Below are positions 1 to 6,424 of a stretch of 9,300 nt of DNA, piece by piece. The stretch covers positions 1 to 9,300 of the forward strand of contig JAQVML010000031.1 of assembly GCA_028703645.1 (NCBI GenBank), read 5' to 3'. The notes under the pieces are model-generated. The model did no database searches. It had not been told where the DNA came from and worked only from the letters and a program-made list of their open reading frames with translations. How positions within the stretch are numbered: position 1 is the first letter of the stretch; each line of letters begins with the position of its first letter. The DNA is from Eubacteriales bacterium. Lineage in GTDB: Bacteria; Bacillota; Clostridia; Christensenellales; CAG-138. Position numbers and translations under genes: made by a program.

Positions 1-777
1 GACAGCATCACGACCGAAGACGATTACGTGTTCCGCGCCTGCTATGCAGACGGTTTCCAGGGCGCAATCGCTGCCTACTATGCCAAACAGGCTGGTTACA
101 CGGATGTCGGCGTGGTCTACTGCGCAGCGGACACCTATTCCAAGGGTCTGTATGACTCCTTTGCAACCGCCGCCGCGACCTACGGCCTGAACATCAAAGC
201 CGTCGAGTCCACCGCCTCTCTGGACGTTCAGGATTACACCAACCAGTTTGCCTCCATGGTTAGCTCGGGCGTGGAGTTCGTCTACGCTCCTTATTACTAT
301 GACGTCATCGGACCGTACATCGTCACCCAGGCGCGCGCCGCTGGTTATAACGGCATCATCATGGGTGCTGATGGTTATGACGGAACGCCTGATTACGTCG
401 TAGAAGGTGCCGATCTGACCGCCTTCAACAACGTCTACTGGACCAACCACTATGATCCGTCCGATACGGACCCCGCGGTTCAGAAGTTCGTCGCTGCATA
501 CAAGGCGATGTTCGATTCCACGCCAAATGCGATCTCCGCGCTTGCCTATGACGCGGTCTATATGTACAAAGCCGCCATCGAAAAGGCCGGCTCGGCCGAT
601 CCGAAAGCCGTCCGCGATGCGCTCGCTGACACCTCTGTCGTGTACACAGGCGTAACCGGCGTGTTCTCTTTGGATCAATCCGGCACGCCGACAAAAGGCG
701 CGGCAATCCTCTCCTTCGCGTCTGACGGAACCTCCGTCACCACGAAGCTGGTCGACGTCATCAAAGAACTCAAATAA
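1..777 (+). CDS. livJ: Branched-chain amino-acid ABC transporter substrate-binding protein, 3' part
   Basis: The frame is open from base 1, so this is the C-terminal 258 residues of a longer protein whose start and signal peptide lie outside the window. The translation fits the Peripla_BP_6 (Leu/Ile/Val-binding) family. A DYVFRACYADGFQG stretch opens the fragment, as is typical just before the second lobe. A VGVVY strand follows, then YSKGLYDSF, the FVYAPYYYDVIGPYIVTQA region and an ISALAYDAVYMYKAAIEKA helix, with the usual short tail ending KELK. The protein would bind a hydrophobic or branched-chain amino acid outside the membrane (in Gram-positives usually as a lipoprotein) and deliver it to LivHMGF, encoded directly downstream. 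Ligand specificity cannot be read from this fragment, so Leu/Ile/Val is a family-level inference. A hairpin separates it from livH. GTG at codon 10 is only an internal valine. Confidence 0.93.
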   Translation, partial: DSITTEDDYVFRACYADGFQGAIAAYYAKQAGYTDVGVVYCAADTYSKGLYDSFATAAATYGLNIKAVESTASLDVQDYTNQFASMVSSGVEFVYAPYYYDVIGPYIVTQARAAGYNGIIMGADGYDGTPDYVVEGADLTAFNNVYWTNHYDPSDTDPAVQKFVAAYKAMFDSTPNAISALAYDAVYMYKAAIEKAGSADPKAVRDALADTSVVYTGVTGVFSLDQSGTPTKGAAILSFASDGTSVTTKLVDVIKELK

Positions 778-801
778 CGAAGCATTCGCAAGCAGCTAGA
801 T

Positions 802-842
802 TGGCACAAGGAGGCGAGGCTCACGCCGCGCCTCCTTTGCCA
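802..842 (+). terminator. Intercistronic hairpin between livJ and livH (attenuator or mRNA stabiliser)
   Basis: The arms GGCA-c-AAGGAGGCG (803-816) and CGCCTCCTTTGCC (829-841) pair over 13 bp with one bulged C. A T-A pair (802/842) extends the base and an inner GGC/GCC (818-820/825-827) closes a TCAC loop. What follows is ATTAATTTC rather than a clean T-run, so it would be a weak terminator at best. Its position just after the binding-protein gene fits partial termination or 3'-end protection, giving more binding protein than permease. The left arm contains AAGGAGG but no start codon follows it. Confidence 0.6.
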
Positions 843-868
843 TTAATTTCGAAAGGCGGAACGAACAA

Positions 869-1765
869 GTGAGCACATTTTTGCAAACACTGTTTGTCGG
901 GCTTCGACTCGGGAGCATCTATGCACTCGTCGCACTCGGCTACACCATGGTCTACGGCATCATCCGTTTGATCAACTTTGCCCACGGCGACTTCATCATG
1001 GTCGGCGGTTATACGATGATCTTCACCATTCCCGTGATGATCTCTCTTGGTCTGCCGGGCTGGGTTTCCGTGCTTCTTGCGATTCTCGTCTGCGCGCTCG
1101 TCGGTATGTCGACCGAGCTGATCGCCTACCGGCCCGTCCGCAAGAAAGGCACCTCGATGACGGCGCTCATTACGGCCATCGCGGTCAGCCTTCTTCTGGA
1201 AAATCTTGCGCAGGCAATCCCGCAAATCGGCCCGAACCCGAAGGTCGCAAGTAAAATTTTCGCAGCCGGCGGCGTCCGCATTGCTGACGTTACGCTGGAC
1301 TGGACGACGATGCTCACCATCTTTATCAGCATTGTCGTTATGGTGGTTCTCTACCAGTTCACTCAGAAAACAAAGATTGGCCGCGCGATGCGCTGTGTGT
1401 CCGAGGACAAGTCCGCTTCAATCCTCATGGGCATCAACGTCAATCGCACGATCGTGACGACGTTTGCCATCGGTTCCGGCCTCGCCGCGATCGCCGCTCT
1501 TATGTATATCGCCCAGTATCCCAAGGTTTATACCACAATGGGTTCCATGCTGGGTCTCAAGGCCTTTGTCGCCGCGGTGCTCGGTGGTATCGGCATCATC
1601 CCGGGCGCTATGCTCGGCGGATTTGTCATTGGTCTTGTGGAATCCTTCACCACCAGCTATGTCAGTTCGAGCATGGCGGATGCGTTTGTGTTCCTCATCC
1701 TCATCATCGTGCTGATCATCAAGCCTGCCGGCATTCTCGGAAAGAATATGGGTGAAAAAGTATGA
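869..1765 (+). CDS. livH: Branched-chain amino-acid ABC transporter permease LivH
   Basis: This 298-residue integral membrane protein is one of the two channel-forming subunits of the Liv importer. The family hallmark YALVALGYTMVYGIIRLINF (about residues 18-37), followed by AHGD, is present. Multiple hydrophobic spans follow, and the coupling-helix region GRAMRCVSEDKSASILMGIN (about 171-190) is where the ATPase docks. The C-terminal span ends with the usual KPAGILGK motif. The length matches the family norm of about 290-300. The GTG start at 869 is chosen because an AAAGGCGG ribosome site (852-859) sits 9 nt upstream and the protein then starts at the usual point before the first span. Its stop overlaps the livM start as ATGA, implying translational coupling. 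It would pair with LivM in the cytoplasmic membrane. Confidence 0.96.
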   Translation: MSTFLQTLFVGLRLGSIYALVALGYTMVYGIIRLINFAHGDFIMVGGYTMIFTIPVMISLGLPGWVSVLLAILVCALVGMSTELIAYRPVRKKGTSMTALITAIAVSLLLENLAQAIPQIGPNPKVASKIFAAGGVRIADVTLDWTTMLTIFISIVVMVVLYQFTQKTKIGRAMRCVSEDKSASILMGINVNRTIVTTFAIGSGLAAIAALMYIAQYPKVYTTMGSMLGLKAFVAAVLGGIGIIPGAMLGGFVIGLVESFTTSYVSSSMADAFVFLILIIVLIIKPAGILGKNMGEKV

Positions 1766-2913
1766 TCAAGAATAGAACGCTACAGGGGTATATCCTCAAT
1801 ACGCTGGTGATCGCAGTGCTTCTGATCGTCTTTTCGTTCGTCAAGGAGGCCTTCGGCAAGGCGGGCGACTTCAAGCTCATCATCGCGCCCAGCATTTGGC
1901 AGTGCTGCTATCTCATCATCCTCGCGGCGTCGCTCAACATGACGCTGGGCTTTCTGGGTCAGCTCTCGCTGGGACACTGCGGCTTTATGGCAATCGGCGC
2001 GTATGCCGCGGCGCTGATCTCACTCGCAGCCGAGCGCGCGGGCGTGTTCAGCGACAAGAGCGGACCTGCATTCATCCTTGTCCTCGTCGGCTGCATTCTG
2101 ATCGCGGGTGTGCTCGCGGCTATCGTCGGCCTGCTGGTCGGCATCCCGGCGCTGCGCCTCAAGGGCGACTATCTCGCCATCATCACGCTGGGCTTTGGCA
2201 TGATCATCGTCAACATCATCAACAACCTGCCCTTTGCGGGTCAGGAAGGCCTCGCGCTGGGTTCCGCCTCCGCCTCGCTGTATAAAAACGGCCTTGGTTT
2301 CGGCACCGCGCTCAAGGTGACCTATATCTGGGTCGCCCTCGCAGTCACGATGATCAGCGTGGCGATGATGTTCATGTATGTGCGCTCCAAGTATGGCAGG
2401 GCCATTCGCGCCATTCGGGACGATGAAATCGCTGCCTCCGCCTCCGGCATCAACACCGCGTTTTATAAGGTATTTACGTTTGCCTACTCCGCATTCTTCG
2501 CGGGCGTTGCCGGTGCGCTATACGCATGCTCTAACGCAACGCTCTCCACGGCCTCGTTTGCGTTTGCAAACGGCGGCATCCTGAACTCCACGTTTGTGGT
2601 CGTCATGGTCGTGCTCGGCGGCATGGGTTCGCTCACCGGCTCCATCGTCGCCGCAATCATCATGTTCATCGTCAACTATCAAATCAAAAACGGCGTTTGG
2701 GTCAAGCTGCTGCCCCTGTGGCTGCAAAACATCTTCGCATTCCCGATGCTGGTCTACGCCGTCATTCTCATCATCGTGATCATGTTCCGCCCGAAAGGCA
2801 TCTTCGGCATCTATGAGCTGTCCTTGCGAAATTTCTTTTCGGATATGAAGAGACAGCGCCAGAACCGGTTGGCCCAAAAACAGGAAAGCAAGGAGGCGCT
2901 GAACAATGAGTGA
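1762..2913 (+). CDS. livM: Branched-chain amino-acid ABC transporter permease LivM
   Basis: This 383-residue polytopic protein is the second channel subunit. The LivM signature NMTLGFLGQLSLGHCGFMAI (residues 59-78), followed by GAYAAAL, is present. The coupling-helix region KYGRAIRAIRDDEIAASASG lies near residues 210-230, and the late LGGMGSLTGSIVAA segment and RPKGIFG motif are as expected. A charged cytoplasmic tail of about 25 residues rich in K, R and Q follows the last span, slightly longer than in many homologues. The start is fixed by the 4-nt ATGA overlap with livH. The 3' end overlaps livG by 8 nt, and the livG ribosome site (AAGGAGG near 2890) lies inside this gene. Assignment to LivM rather than a urea or other PAAT-like permease rests on neighbours and signature and is secure at family level. 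Confidence 0.96.
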   Translation: MIKNRTLQGYILNTLVIAVLLIVFSFVKEAFGKAGDFKLIIAPSIWQCCYLIILAASLNMTLGFLGQLSLGHCGFMAIGAYAAALISLAAERAGVFSDKSGPAFILVLVGCILIAGVLAAIVGLLVGIPALRLKGDYLAIITLGFGMIIVNIINNLPFAGQEGLALGSASASLYKNGLGFGTALKVTYIWVALAVTMISVAMMFMYVRSKYGRAIRAIRDDEIAASASGINTAFYKVFTFAYSAFFAGVAGALYACSNATLSTASFAFANGGILNSTFVVVMVVLGGMGSLTGSIVAAIIMFIVNYQIKNGVWVKLLPLWLQNIFAFPMLVYAVILIIVIMFRPKGIFGIYELSLRNFFSDMKRQRQNRLAQKQESKEALNNE

Positions 2914-3679
2914 CGAACGCACCCCCATTCTGGAAACGCGCAAGCTCGGCATTACATTTGGCGGCCTTGTCGCCGTGTCGGACTTTAACATCAAGATCTT
3001 CAAAGGCGAGTTGGTCGGCCTGATCGGCCCCAACGGCGCGGGCAAGACGACGGTGTTCAACATGCTCACGGGCGTCTACAAGCCCACCGAAGGTTCCGTT
3101 TTGCTCGATGGTCAGGTGCTCAACGGCAAAAAAACACATCAATTTGTCGCAGCGGGCGTCGCACGGACCTTTCAAAACATCCGTCTGTTTAAGCAGATGA
3201 CGGTGCTGGAAAACGTGCTCGTCGCGTTCACCAAGGATATTCATTACGGCATGCTGGACTCGCTCTTTCGCACCCCGCGCTACTGGAAAACGGAGAAAGA
3301 GCTCAAGACGAAGGCGCTCGATCTGCTCTCGATCTTTCATCTGGAAGACAAGGCGGACTATATCGCGGCAAACCTGCCTTACGGTCAACAGCGCAAGCTG
3401 GAGATTGCCCGCGCGCTCGCAACAGACATGAAACTGTTGCTGCTGGACGAGCCTGCCGCCGGCATGAACCCCACCGAGACCGCCGAACTTCTGGATTGCA
3501 TCAACGCCATCCGCAACCGCTTCGGCATCGCGATTTTGCTCATTGAGCACGATATGTCGCTCGTGATGAACGTCTGCGAGCGCATTCAGGTCATCGACTA
3601 TGGCGTTACCATCGCCAAAGGATTGCCTGAAGAGATCGCGAAAAATCCCAAGGTCATCGCGGCCTATCTGGGACAGTAG
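2906..3679 (+). CDS. livG: Branched-chain amino-acid ABC transporter ATP-binding protein LivG
   Basis: This 257-residue cytoplasmic ATPase powers the LivHM channel as a heterodimer with LivF. Visible motifs in order are Walker A GPNGAGKTT (41-49, Lys47), Q-loop RTFQNIRLF (87-95, Gln90), the family form of the signature LPYGQQRKLEIARAL (157-171), Walker B LLLLDEP (177-183, catalytic Glu182) and the switch histidine in LLIEHDM (His215). The longer insert between Q-loop and signature (about residues 108-150) and the AAGMNP D-loop region are typical of LivG and separate it from LivF. The start at 2906 is preceded by AAGGAGG, with spacing of about 9 nt, and overlaps the livM end by 8 nt. No residue expected for activity is missing. 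Confidence 0.96.
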   Translation: MSDERTPILETRKLGITFGGLVAVSDFNIKIFKGELVGLIGPNGAGKTTVFNMLTGVYKPTEGSVLLDGQVLNGKKTHQFVAAGVARTFQNIRLFKQMTVLENVLVAFTKDIHYGMLDSLFRTPRYWKTEKELKTKALDLLSIFHLEDKADYIAANLPYGQQRKLEIARALATDMKLLLLDEPAAGMNPTETAELLDCINAIRNRFGIAILLIEHDMSLVMNVCERIQVIDYGVTIAKGLPEEIAKNPKVIAAYLGQ

Positions 3680-3689
3680 GAGGCAGAGC

Positions 3690-4394
3690 ATGTTAGAGAT
3701 TAAGAACATTCACGTATATTACGGCGCAATCCACGCCATCAAGGGAATCACCATCACCGTCAACGACGGCGAGCTGGTCTCCCTGGTCGGCGCAAACGGC
3801 GCGGGCAAAACGACGATTTTACATACCATCTCCGGATTGCTGCGCGCGACCTCCGGCGAGATTCTGCTCGATGGAAAAAACCTGCAAAACGTGCCCGCGA
3901 ACACCATCATCAATATGGGTCTCGCGCACGTTCCGGAAGGAAGACATATTTTTTCTCGCATGACCGTAGAGGAAAACCTGCGTATGGGGGCGTATATTAT
4001 AAGTGACGTAAAGCGCATCAGCGACAGCATGGAACGGGTGTATCACCATTTCCCGCGGCTCAAAGAGCGCGCGCGTCAGCTCGGCGGCACGCTCTCCGGC
4101 GGCGAGCAACAAATGCTGGCTACCGGTCGCGCGCTGATGACGGATCCCAAGATCCTGCTCATGGACGAACCCTCCATGGGTCTTTCGCCGATTCTGGTCA
4201 ACGAGATTTTTACCATCATTGAGCAACTGCATAACAGCGGCATCACGATTCTGCTCGTCGAGCAAAACGCGAAAAAAGCGCTCGCCGTCGCAGACCGTGC
4301 ATACGTGCTTGAGACAGGCAAAATCTCCATGCAGGGCTCGGCAAAAGAGCTCGCCGAGGACGACAGGGTTCGCAAGGCTTATCTTGGCGCGTAA
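3690..4394 (+). CDS. livF: Branched-chain amino-acid ABC transporter ATP-binding protein LivF
   Basis: This 234-residue ATPase is the LivG partner. Motifs are Walker A GANGAGKTT (34-42, Lys40), the LivF-specific VPEGRHIFSRMTVEENL (81-97), signature LSGGEQQMLATGRAL (135-149) and Walker B ILLMDEP (155-161). The switch region reads LLVEQNA, with Gln in place of the usual His; this is normal for LivF and not a defect. The start at 3690 is chosen over an in-frame ATG at 3600 for three reasons: AGGAGG (3678-3683) sits 6 nt upstream and overlaps the livG stop, the protein then begins MLEIKNIHVYYG as family members do, and the 3600 start would lie inside livG. The stop TAA ends at 4394, 26 nt before the kinase-like gene. 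Confidence 0.96.
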   Translation: MLEIKNIHVYYGAIHAIKGITITVNDGELVSLVGANGAGKTTILHTISGLLRATSGEILLDGKNLQNVPANTIINMGLAHVPEGRHIFSRMTVEENLRMGAYIISDVKRISDSMERVYHHFPRLKERARQLGGTLSGGEQQMLATGRALMTDPKILLMDEPSMGLSPILVNEIFTIIEQLHNSGITILLVEQNAKKALAVADRAYVLETGKISMQGSAKELAEDDRVRKAYLGA

Positions 4395-4420
4395 TGCGCC
4401 CTGAGGAAGGAGACTGGATA

Positions 4421-5047
4421 ATGGCACATTATGTAATCACGATCGCGCGTGAAAAAGGCAGCGGTGGATACGACATCGCAAGAAAGCTCTCCGACAAGCT
4501 CAATATTCCCTTTTATGACCGAAAGCTCTTGCGCATTGCTTCCGACGTCAGCGGCATCAACGAACGGCTCTTTGGGGAAGTGGACGAGCGCCTCGGCAAA
4601 CGCGAGATGATGCATGCCGCACAAAAGGTGTATACGGGCGAGGTCTTGCCGCCGGACAGCGACAACTTCACCAGCCAGCAAAACCTGTTCCAGTTTCAGG
4701 CGAAGATTATCACCGAGCTTGCCGAGATCAGCAGCTGCATCATATTGGGCCGCTGTGCGGATCAAATCCTCAAGGGAAAACCGTATCTGATGCGCACGTT
4801 TATCCACGCGCCCATCGAAGCGAGGATTGCGCGCGTCGCAAACTATTCCCTCGCCATGACGGAATCGGAGATTAAGAAATATATCTGCGAGCAGGACGAA
4901 AACCGCGCGGAATACTACCGTTTTTATACCGGCGAGAGCTGGCGGGACGCGAGCCATTTCGACATCAGCCTGGATTCCGACGCGCTCGGAGAAGAAGGCT
5001 GCGTCGATCGCATGATACAAGCGTTGCCGATCTTCACAAAATCGTAA
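4421..5047 (+). CDS. Cytidylate kinase-like family protein
   Basis: This 208-residue protein matches the Cytidylate_kin2 type of P-loop fold. It has an N-terminal ITIAREKGSGGYDIARKL (residues 6-23), where the family usually has REF/REY-GSGG, then IPFYDRKLL, then ILGRCAD (108-114). The C-terminal region NRAEYYRFYTGESW and the HFDISLDSDALG segment are also characteristic. True CMP kinases have a GxxGxGKS/T Walker A. This family has a divergent GSGG loop, and its substrate is not established to my knowledge, so CMP phosphorylation should not be assumed. ATG at 4421 is preferred over ATG at 4394 because AAGGAG (4407-4412) lies 8 nt upstream and the protein then starts at the conserved strand. It sits 26 nt after livF and before the operon terminator, so it is probably co-transcribed with the transporter. 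The functional link is unknown. Confidence 0.88.
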   Translation: MAHYVITIAREKGSGGYDIARKLSDKLNIPFYDRKLLRIASDVSGINERLFGEVDERLGKREMMHAAQKVYTGEVLPPDSDNFTSQQNLFQFQAKIITELAEISSCIILGRCADQILKGKPYLMRTFIHAPIEARIARVANYSLAMTESEIKKYICEQDENRAEYYRFYTGESWRDASHFDISLDSDALGEEGCVDRMIQALPIFTKS

Positions 5048-5071
5048 CGGCAAGGCTCACGTATCTACACT

Positions 5072-5103
5072 CGCCCGCAGCATTGCCGCGGGCGTTTTCT
5101 TTT
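5072..5103 (+). terminator. Strong intrinsic terminator closing the liv operon
   Basis: Perfect 7-bp GC stem CGCCCGC (5072-5078) / GCGGGCG (5088-5094), with a 9-nt loop that can form a further GC/GC pair, followed directly by TTTTCTTTT (5095-5103). It lies 25 nt after the stop of the kinase-like gene and is textbook rho-independent in form. Confidence 0.92.
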
Positions 5104-5132
5104 CAACGATATCTAATTGCAAGGAGCAAAGA

Positions 5133-5501
5133 ATGAATCTCAAGGTTTTACCGCAGGCGTTTACGGTCTGCCAGATTTCGGACGCATCCGAAGTTGATTT
5201 TTCGCAAGCGTTCGTCTTCTTTTCGAAAACCGACGAGGAGCTCTCGCTGGTCTGCAAAACGAGCGCTGTTCCCGCAAACGCCATCGCGCGTGAGGACGGC
5301 TGGCGAGCGTTTCGCGTCAGCGGTGTGCTGGAGTTTTCGCTCGTGGGCATCCTCGCTGAAATCTCCGGCTTGCTTGCCGATCAAGGCATCAGCATCTTCG
5401 CCGTCTCCACCTATAACACGGACTATCTGTTGACCAAAGCGGAGGTGTTTGACCGCGCAGTCCTCGCGCTCTCTGCGGCGGGGTATGCTATTTTGGAATA
5501 A
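5133..5501 (+). CDS. ACT domain-containing protein (CASTOR/ACT_7 type)
   Basis: This small 122-residue soluble protein has a C-terminal half (about 56-110) reading as an ACT_7-type ligand-binding domain. LVGILAEISGLLADQGISI (70-88) is the classic ACT loop-helix, followed by FAVSTYNTDYLLTK (89-102), the STYxTDY strand typical of amino-acid-sensing ACT proteins. The N-terminal half (1-55) is a degenerate repeat of the same fold, as in CASTOR-like proteins. No catalytic domain is attached, so it probably senses an amino acid, alone or as a partner of another protein. AAGGAG (5121-5126) lies 6 nt before ATG. The gene starts only 29 nt after the liv terminator, leaving little room for a separate promoter, so it may depend on read-through. 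Its place beside an amino-acid importer is suggestive but unproven. Confidence 0.88.
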   Translation: MNLKVLPQAFTVCQISDASEVDFSQAFVFFSKTDEELSLVCKTSAVPANAIAREDGWRAFRVSGVLEFSLVGILAEISGLLADQGISIFAVSTYNTDYLLTKAEVFDRAVLALSAAGYAILE

Positions 5502-5536
5502 CCCTCCGTTTTGCTCCTGCTTGATCCTGTTGGCCC

Positions 5537-5565
5537 TTGCAATGCGCAATCCGCTCGCATAATAT
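5537..5565 (+). promoter_or_regulatory. Possible sigma-A promoter for the deaminase gene
   Basis: TTGCAA (5537-5542) and TAATAT (5560-5565) are 17 nt apart, each a 4/6 match to consensus. TATGAT at 5563-5568 is a better -10 by sequence but would need a 20-nt spacer. The site is in a non-coding gap 57-85 nt upstream of the deaminase ATG. Consensus-only evidence. Confidence 0.4.
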
Positions 5566-5583
5566 GATGGTAAAAGTCTTTTA

Positions 5584-5597
5584 GCGCAGCTCTGCGC
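5584..5597 (+). repeat. Inverted repeat in the deaminase leader
   Basis: GCGCAG (5584-5589) and CTGCGC (5592-5597) are perfect inverted arms with a 2-nt spacer, lying between the possible -10 and the ribosome site GAGGGAG (5604-5610). It could be an operator or a small leader hairpin close to the ribosome site. There is no T-run, so it is not a terminator. Confidence 0.5.
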
Positions 5598-5621
5598 AAG
5601 ATAGAGGGAGAAACGCAAATC

Positions 5622-6089
5622 ATGACGCAAGATGAACGTTTTATGAAAGAGGCGATTCGCCTCTCCGCACAGGCGGTAAACCACGGCAACGAGCCCTTTG
5701 GCGCGGTGCTGGTCAAAGACGGCGAAATCGTGTTTACCAACGAAAACCAAATCTACACCGGCTCCGATCCAACGTATCACGCGGAGGCGGGCTTGTTACG
5801 CAATTTCTGCTCGGCGGAGCGCATCACCGACCTGACGGACTACACGCTGTATTCCAGCTGTGAGCCCTGCTTTATGTGTTGCGGCGCGATGGTCTGGACA
5901 AAGCTTGGCAGACTCGTGTTCGGCGCGAGCGACATCGATCTATGCAACATCATTGGCAAACAGGGCAGTGATTGCTGCGACATCGTCTTCTCCCGCTCCG
6001 CGCACCAGCCGCAGGTGACGGGCGGCGTGCTCCGGGACGAGAGCCTCGCAATCCTGAGCGGTTATTTTTCGAAGAACGGCAACGGCTGA
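5622..6089 (+). CDS. Zinc-dependent nucleoside/guanine-type deaminase (CDA superfamily)
   Basis: This 155-residue protein has the full zinc site of the cytidine/deoxycytidylate deaminase superfamily. HAE holds zinc ligand His53 and proton shuttle Glu55, and CEPCFMC supplies Cys83 and Cys86. The N-terminal part (FMKEAIRLSAQAVNHGNEPF, then GAVLVKDGEIV) resembles guanine deaminase GuaD and related free-base or nucleoside deaminases more than TadA. It lacks the arginine-rich tRNA-binding look of TadA, but the substrate cannot be settled by eye. The length is normal. ATG at 5622 follows GAGGGAG (5604-5610) at a rather long 11-nt spacing. It stands alone, 120 nt after the ACT gene with a possible promoter between, and is followed by a weak terminator. 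Likely role: purine or pyrimidine base salvage in the cytoplasm. Confidence 0.9.
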   Translation: MTQDERFMKEAIRLSAQAVNHGNEPFGAVLVKDGEIVFTNENQIYTGSDPTYHAEAGLLRNFCSAERITDLTDYTLYSSCEPCFMCCGAMVWTKLGRLVFGASDIDLCNIIGKQGSDCCDIVFSRSAHQPQVTGGVLRDESLAILSGYFSKNGNG

Positions 6090-6115
6090 TTCCGATCTCT
6101 ATATTGTTCTATCTA

Positions 6116-6137
6116 CACCGCCTTTCGGGTGGGTTTT
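6116..6137 (+). terminator. Probable weak intrinsic terminator after the deaminase gene
   Basis: CCGCC (6118-6122) pairs with GGTGG (6128-6132, one G-T wobble) around a TTTCG loop, followed by G and TTTT (6134-6137). It lies 28 nt after the stop. The stem is short and the T-run brief, so it is probably inefficient. Confidence 0.5.
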
Positions 6138-6210
6138 GTGTTGCTTGGAAGTTCAAATTTGATGCAGAGCAGGTCGAAAGTCTTCTAGCTTAGGTTATTA
6201 TCTTTCACAC

Positions 6211-6233
6211 AAAAACAGACCGGATTAATCCGG
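6211..6233 (-). terminator. Perfect 14-bp palindrome with adjoining A/T run; second terminator or binding site
   Basis: CCGGATTAATCCGG (6220-6233) equals its own reverse complement. Read on the - strand it forms a CCGGA/TCCGG stem with a TTAA loop, followed after 4 nt by TTTTT (6215-6211). That could be a backup terminator for the leftward operon. The 4-nt gap before the T-run is longer than usual, so a dimeric-protein binding site is an alternative. Confidence 0.4.
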
Positions 6234-6367
6234 CCCGCAATATACTACTCCGTCCGCACAGCACACTAACATACCTGACACCGGCTGAATTTGCCCTGAA
6301 AACGGGCTCTGAAGCCGTCTGAACATCAGTTTTACTTGCTTCTATTTTACTGCGTTAACGTGAAACC

Positions 6368-6407
6368 ACAAACCGAGTCCCCGGAATATTCTGGGGACTC
6401 GGTTTGT
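6368..6407 (-). terminator. 20-pair hairpin, probable bidirectional terminator of the leftward operon
   Basis: ACAAACCGAGTCCCC (6368-6382) pairs perfectly with GGGGACTCGGTTTGT (6393-6407). The pairing continues inward through GGAA/TTCT (one G-T wobble) to a 2-nt TA centre. The right arm begins 17 nt beyond the stop of the membrane-protein gene at 6425. The AAACC/GGTTT ends act as the A- and T-rich flanks on either strand. No long T-run follows on either side, so efficiency is uncertain. Facing convergent genes, it would block transcription from both directions. Confidence 0.72.
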
Positions 6408-6424
6408 TCAGCACGAAAGTGCCG

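Larger units (their letters stand above)
6090..6424. other. 335-nt gene-free convergent intergenic region
   Basis: No frame on either strand has a start, ribosome site and plausible protein here. The region separates two converging transcription units. It contains the weak terminator at 6116-6137, a perfect palindrome at 6220-6233, a nested inverted repeat with spaced CTGA motifs at 6275-6323, and a 20-pair hairpin at 6368-6407. I recognise no tRNA, known riboswitch or mobile-element end in it. Confidence 0.7.

Noticed and set aside
2518..3069. 183-codon open frame on the - strand across livM and livG
   Set aside because: Opposite two well-supported genes. The Asp/His-rich repeats come from reading GTC/ATC-rich membrane codons backwards.
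3600..3689. Earlier in-frame ATG for LivF
   Set aside because: It would overlap livG by 80 nt and add 30 residues not seen in the family. The ATG at 3690 has an ideal AGGAGG 6 nt upstream.
2780..3709. Long open frame of 309 codons on the - strand
   Set aside because: It lies fully opposite livG and the end of livM, whose motifs are intact. The translation is rich in R, H, D and Q without domain logic, and there is no ribosome site. It is an antisense shadow of GC-rich coding DNA.
3690..4394. Missing switch histidine in LivF (VEQN instead of a His motif)
   Set aside because: This Gln is usual in LivF proteins, while the partner LivG keeps His215, so it is not a defect.
4394..4420. Earlier in-frame ATG for the kinase-like protein overlapping the livF stop (TAATG)
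   Set aside because: Tempting as a coupled start, but the nine added residues precede the conserved first strand and include the translated AAGGAG site that serves 4421.
6090..6424. tRNA, riboswitch or CRISPR array in the intergenic gap
   Set aside because: No cloverleaf with a TTCGANNC arm, no known riboswitch core that I recognise, and no regular 25-40-nt direct repeats. The CTGA motifs are far too short.
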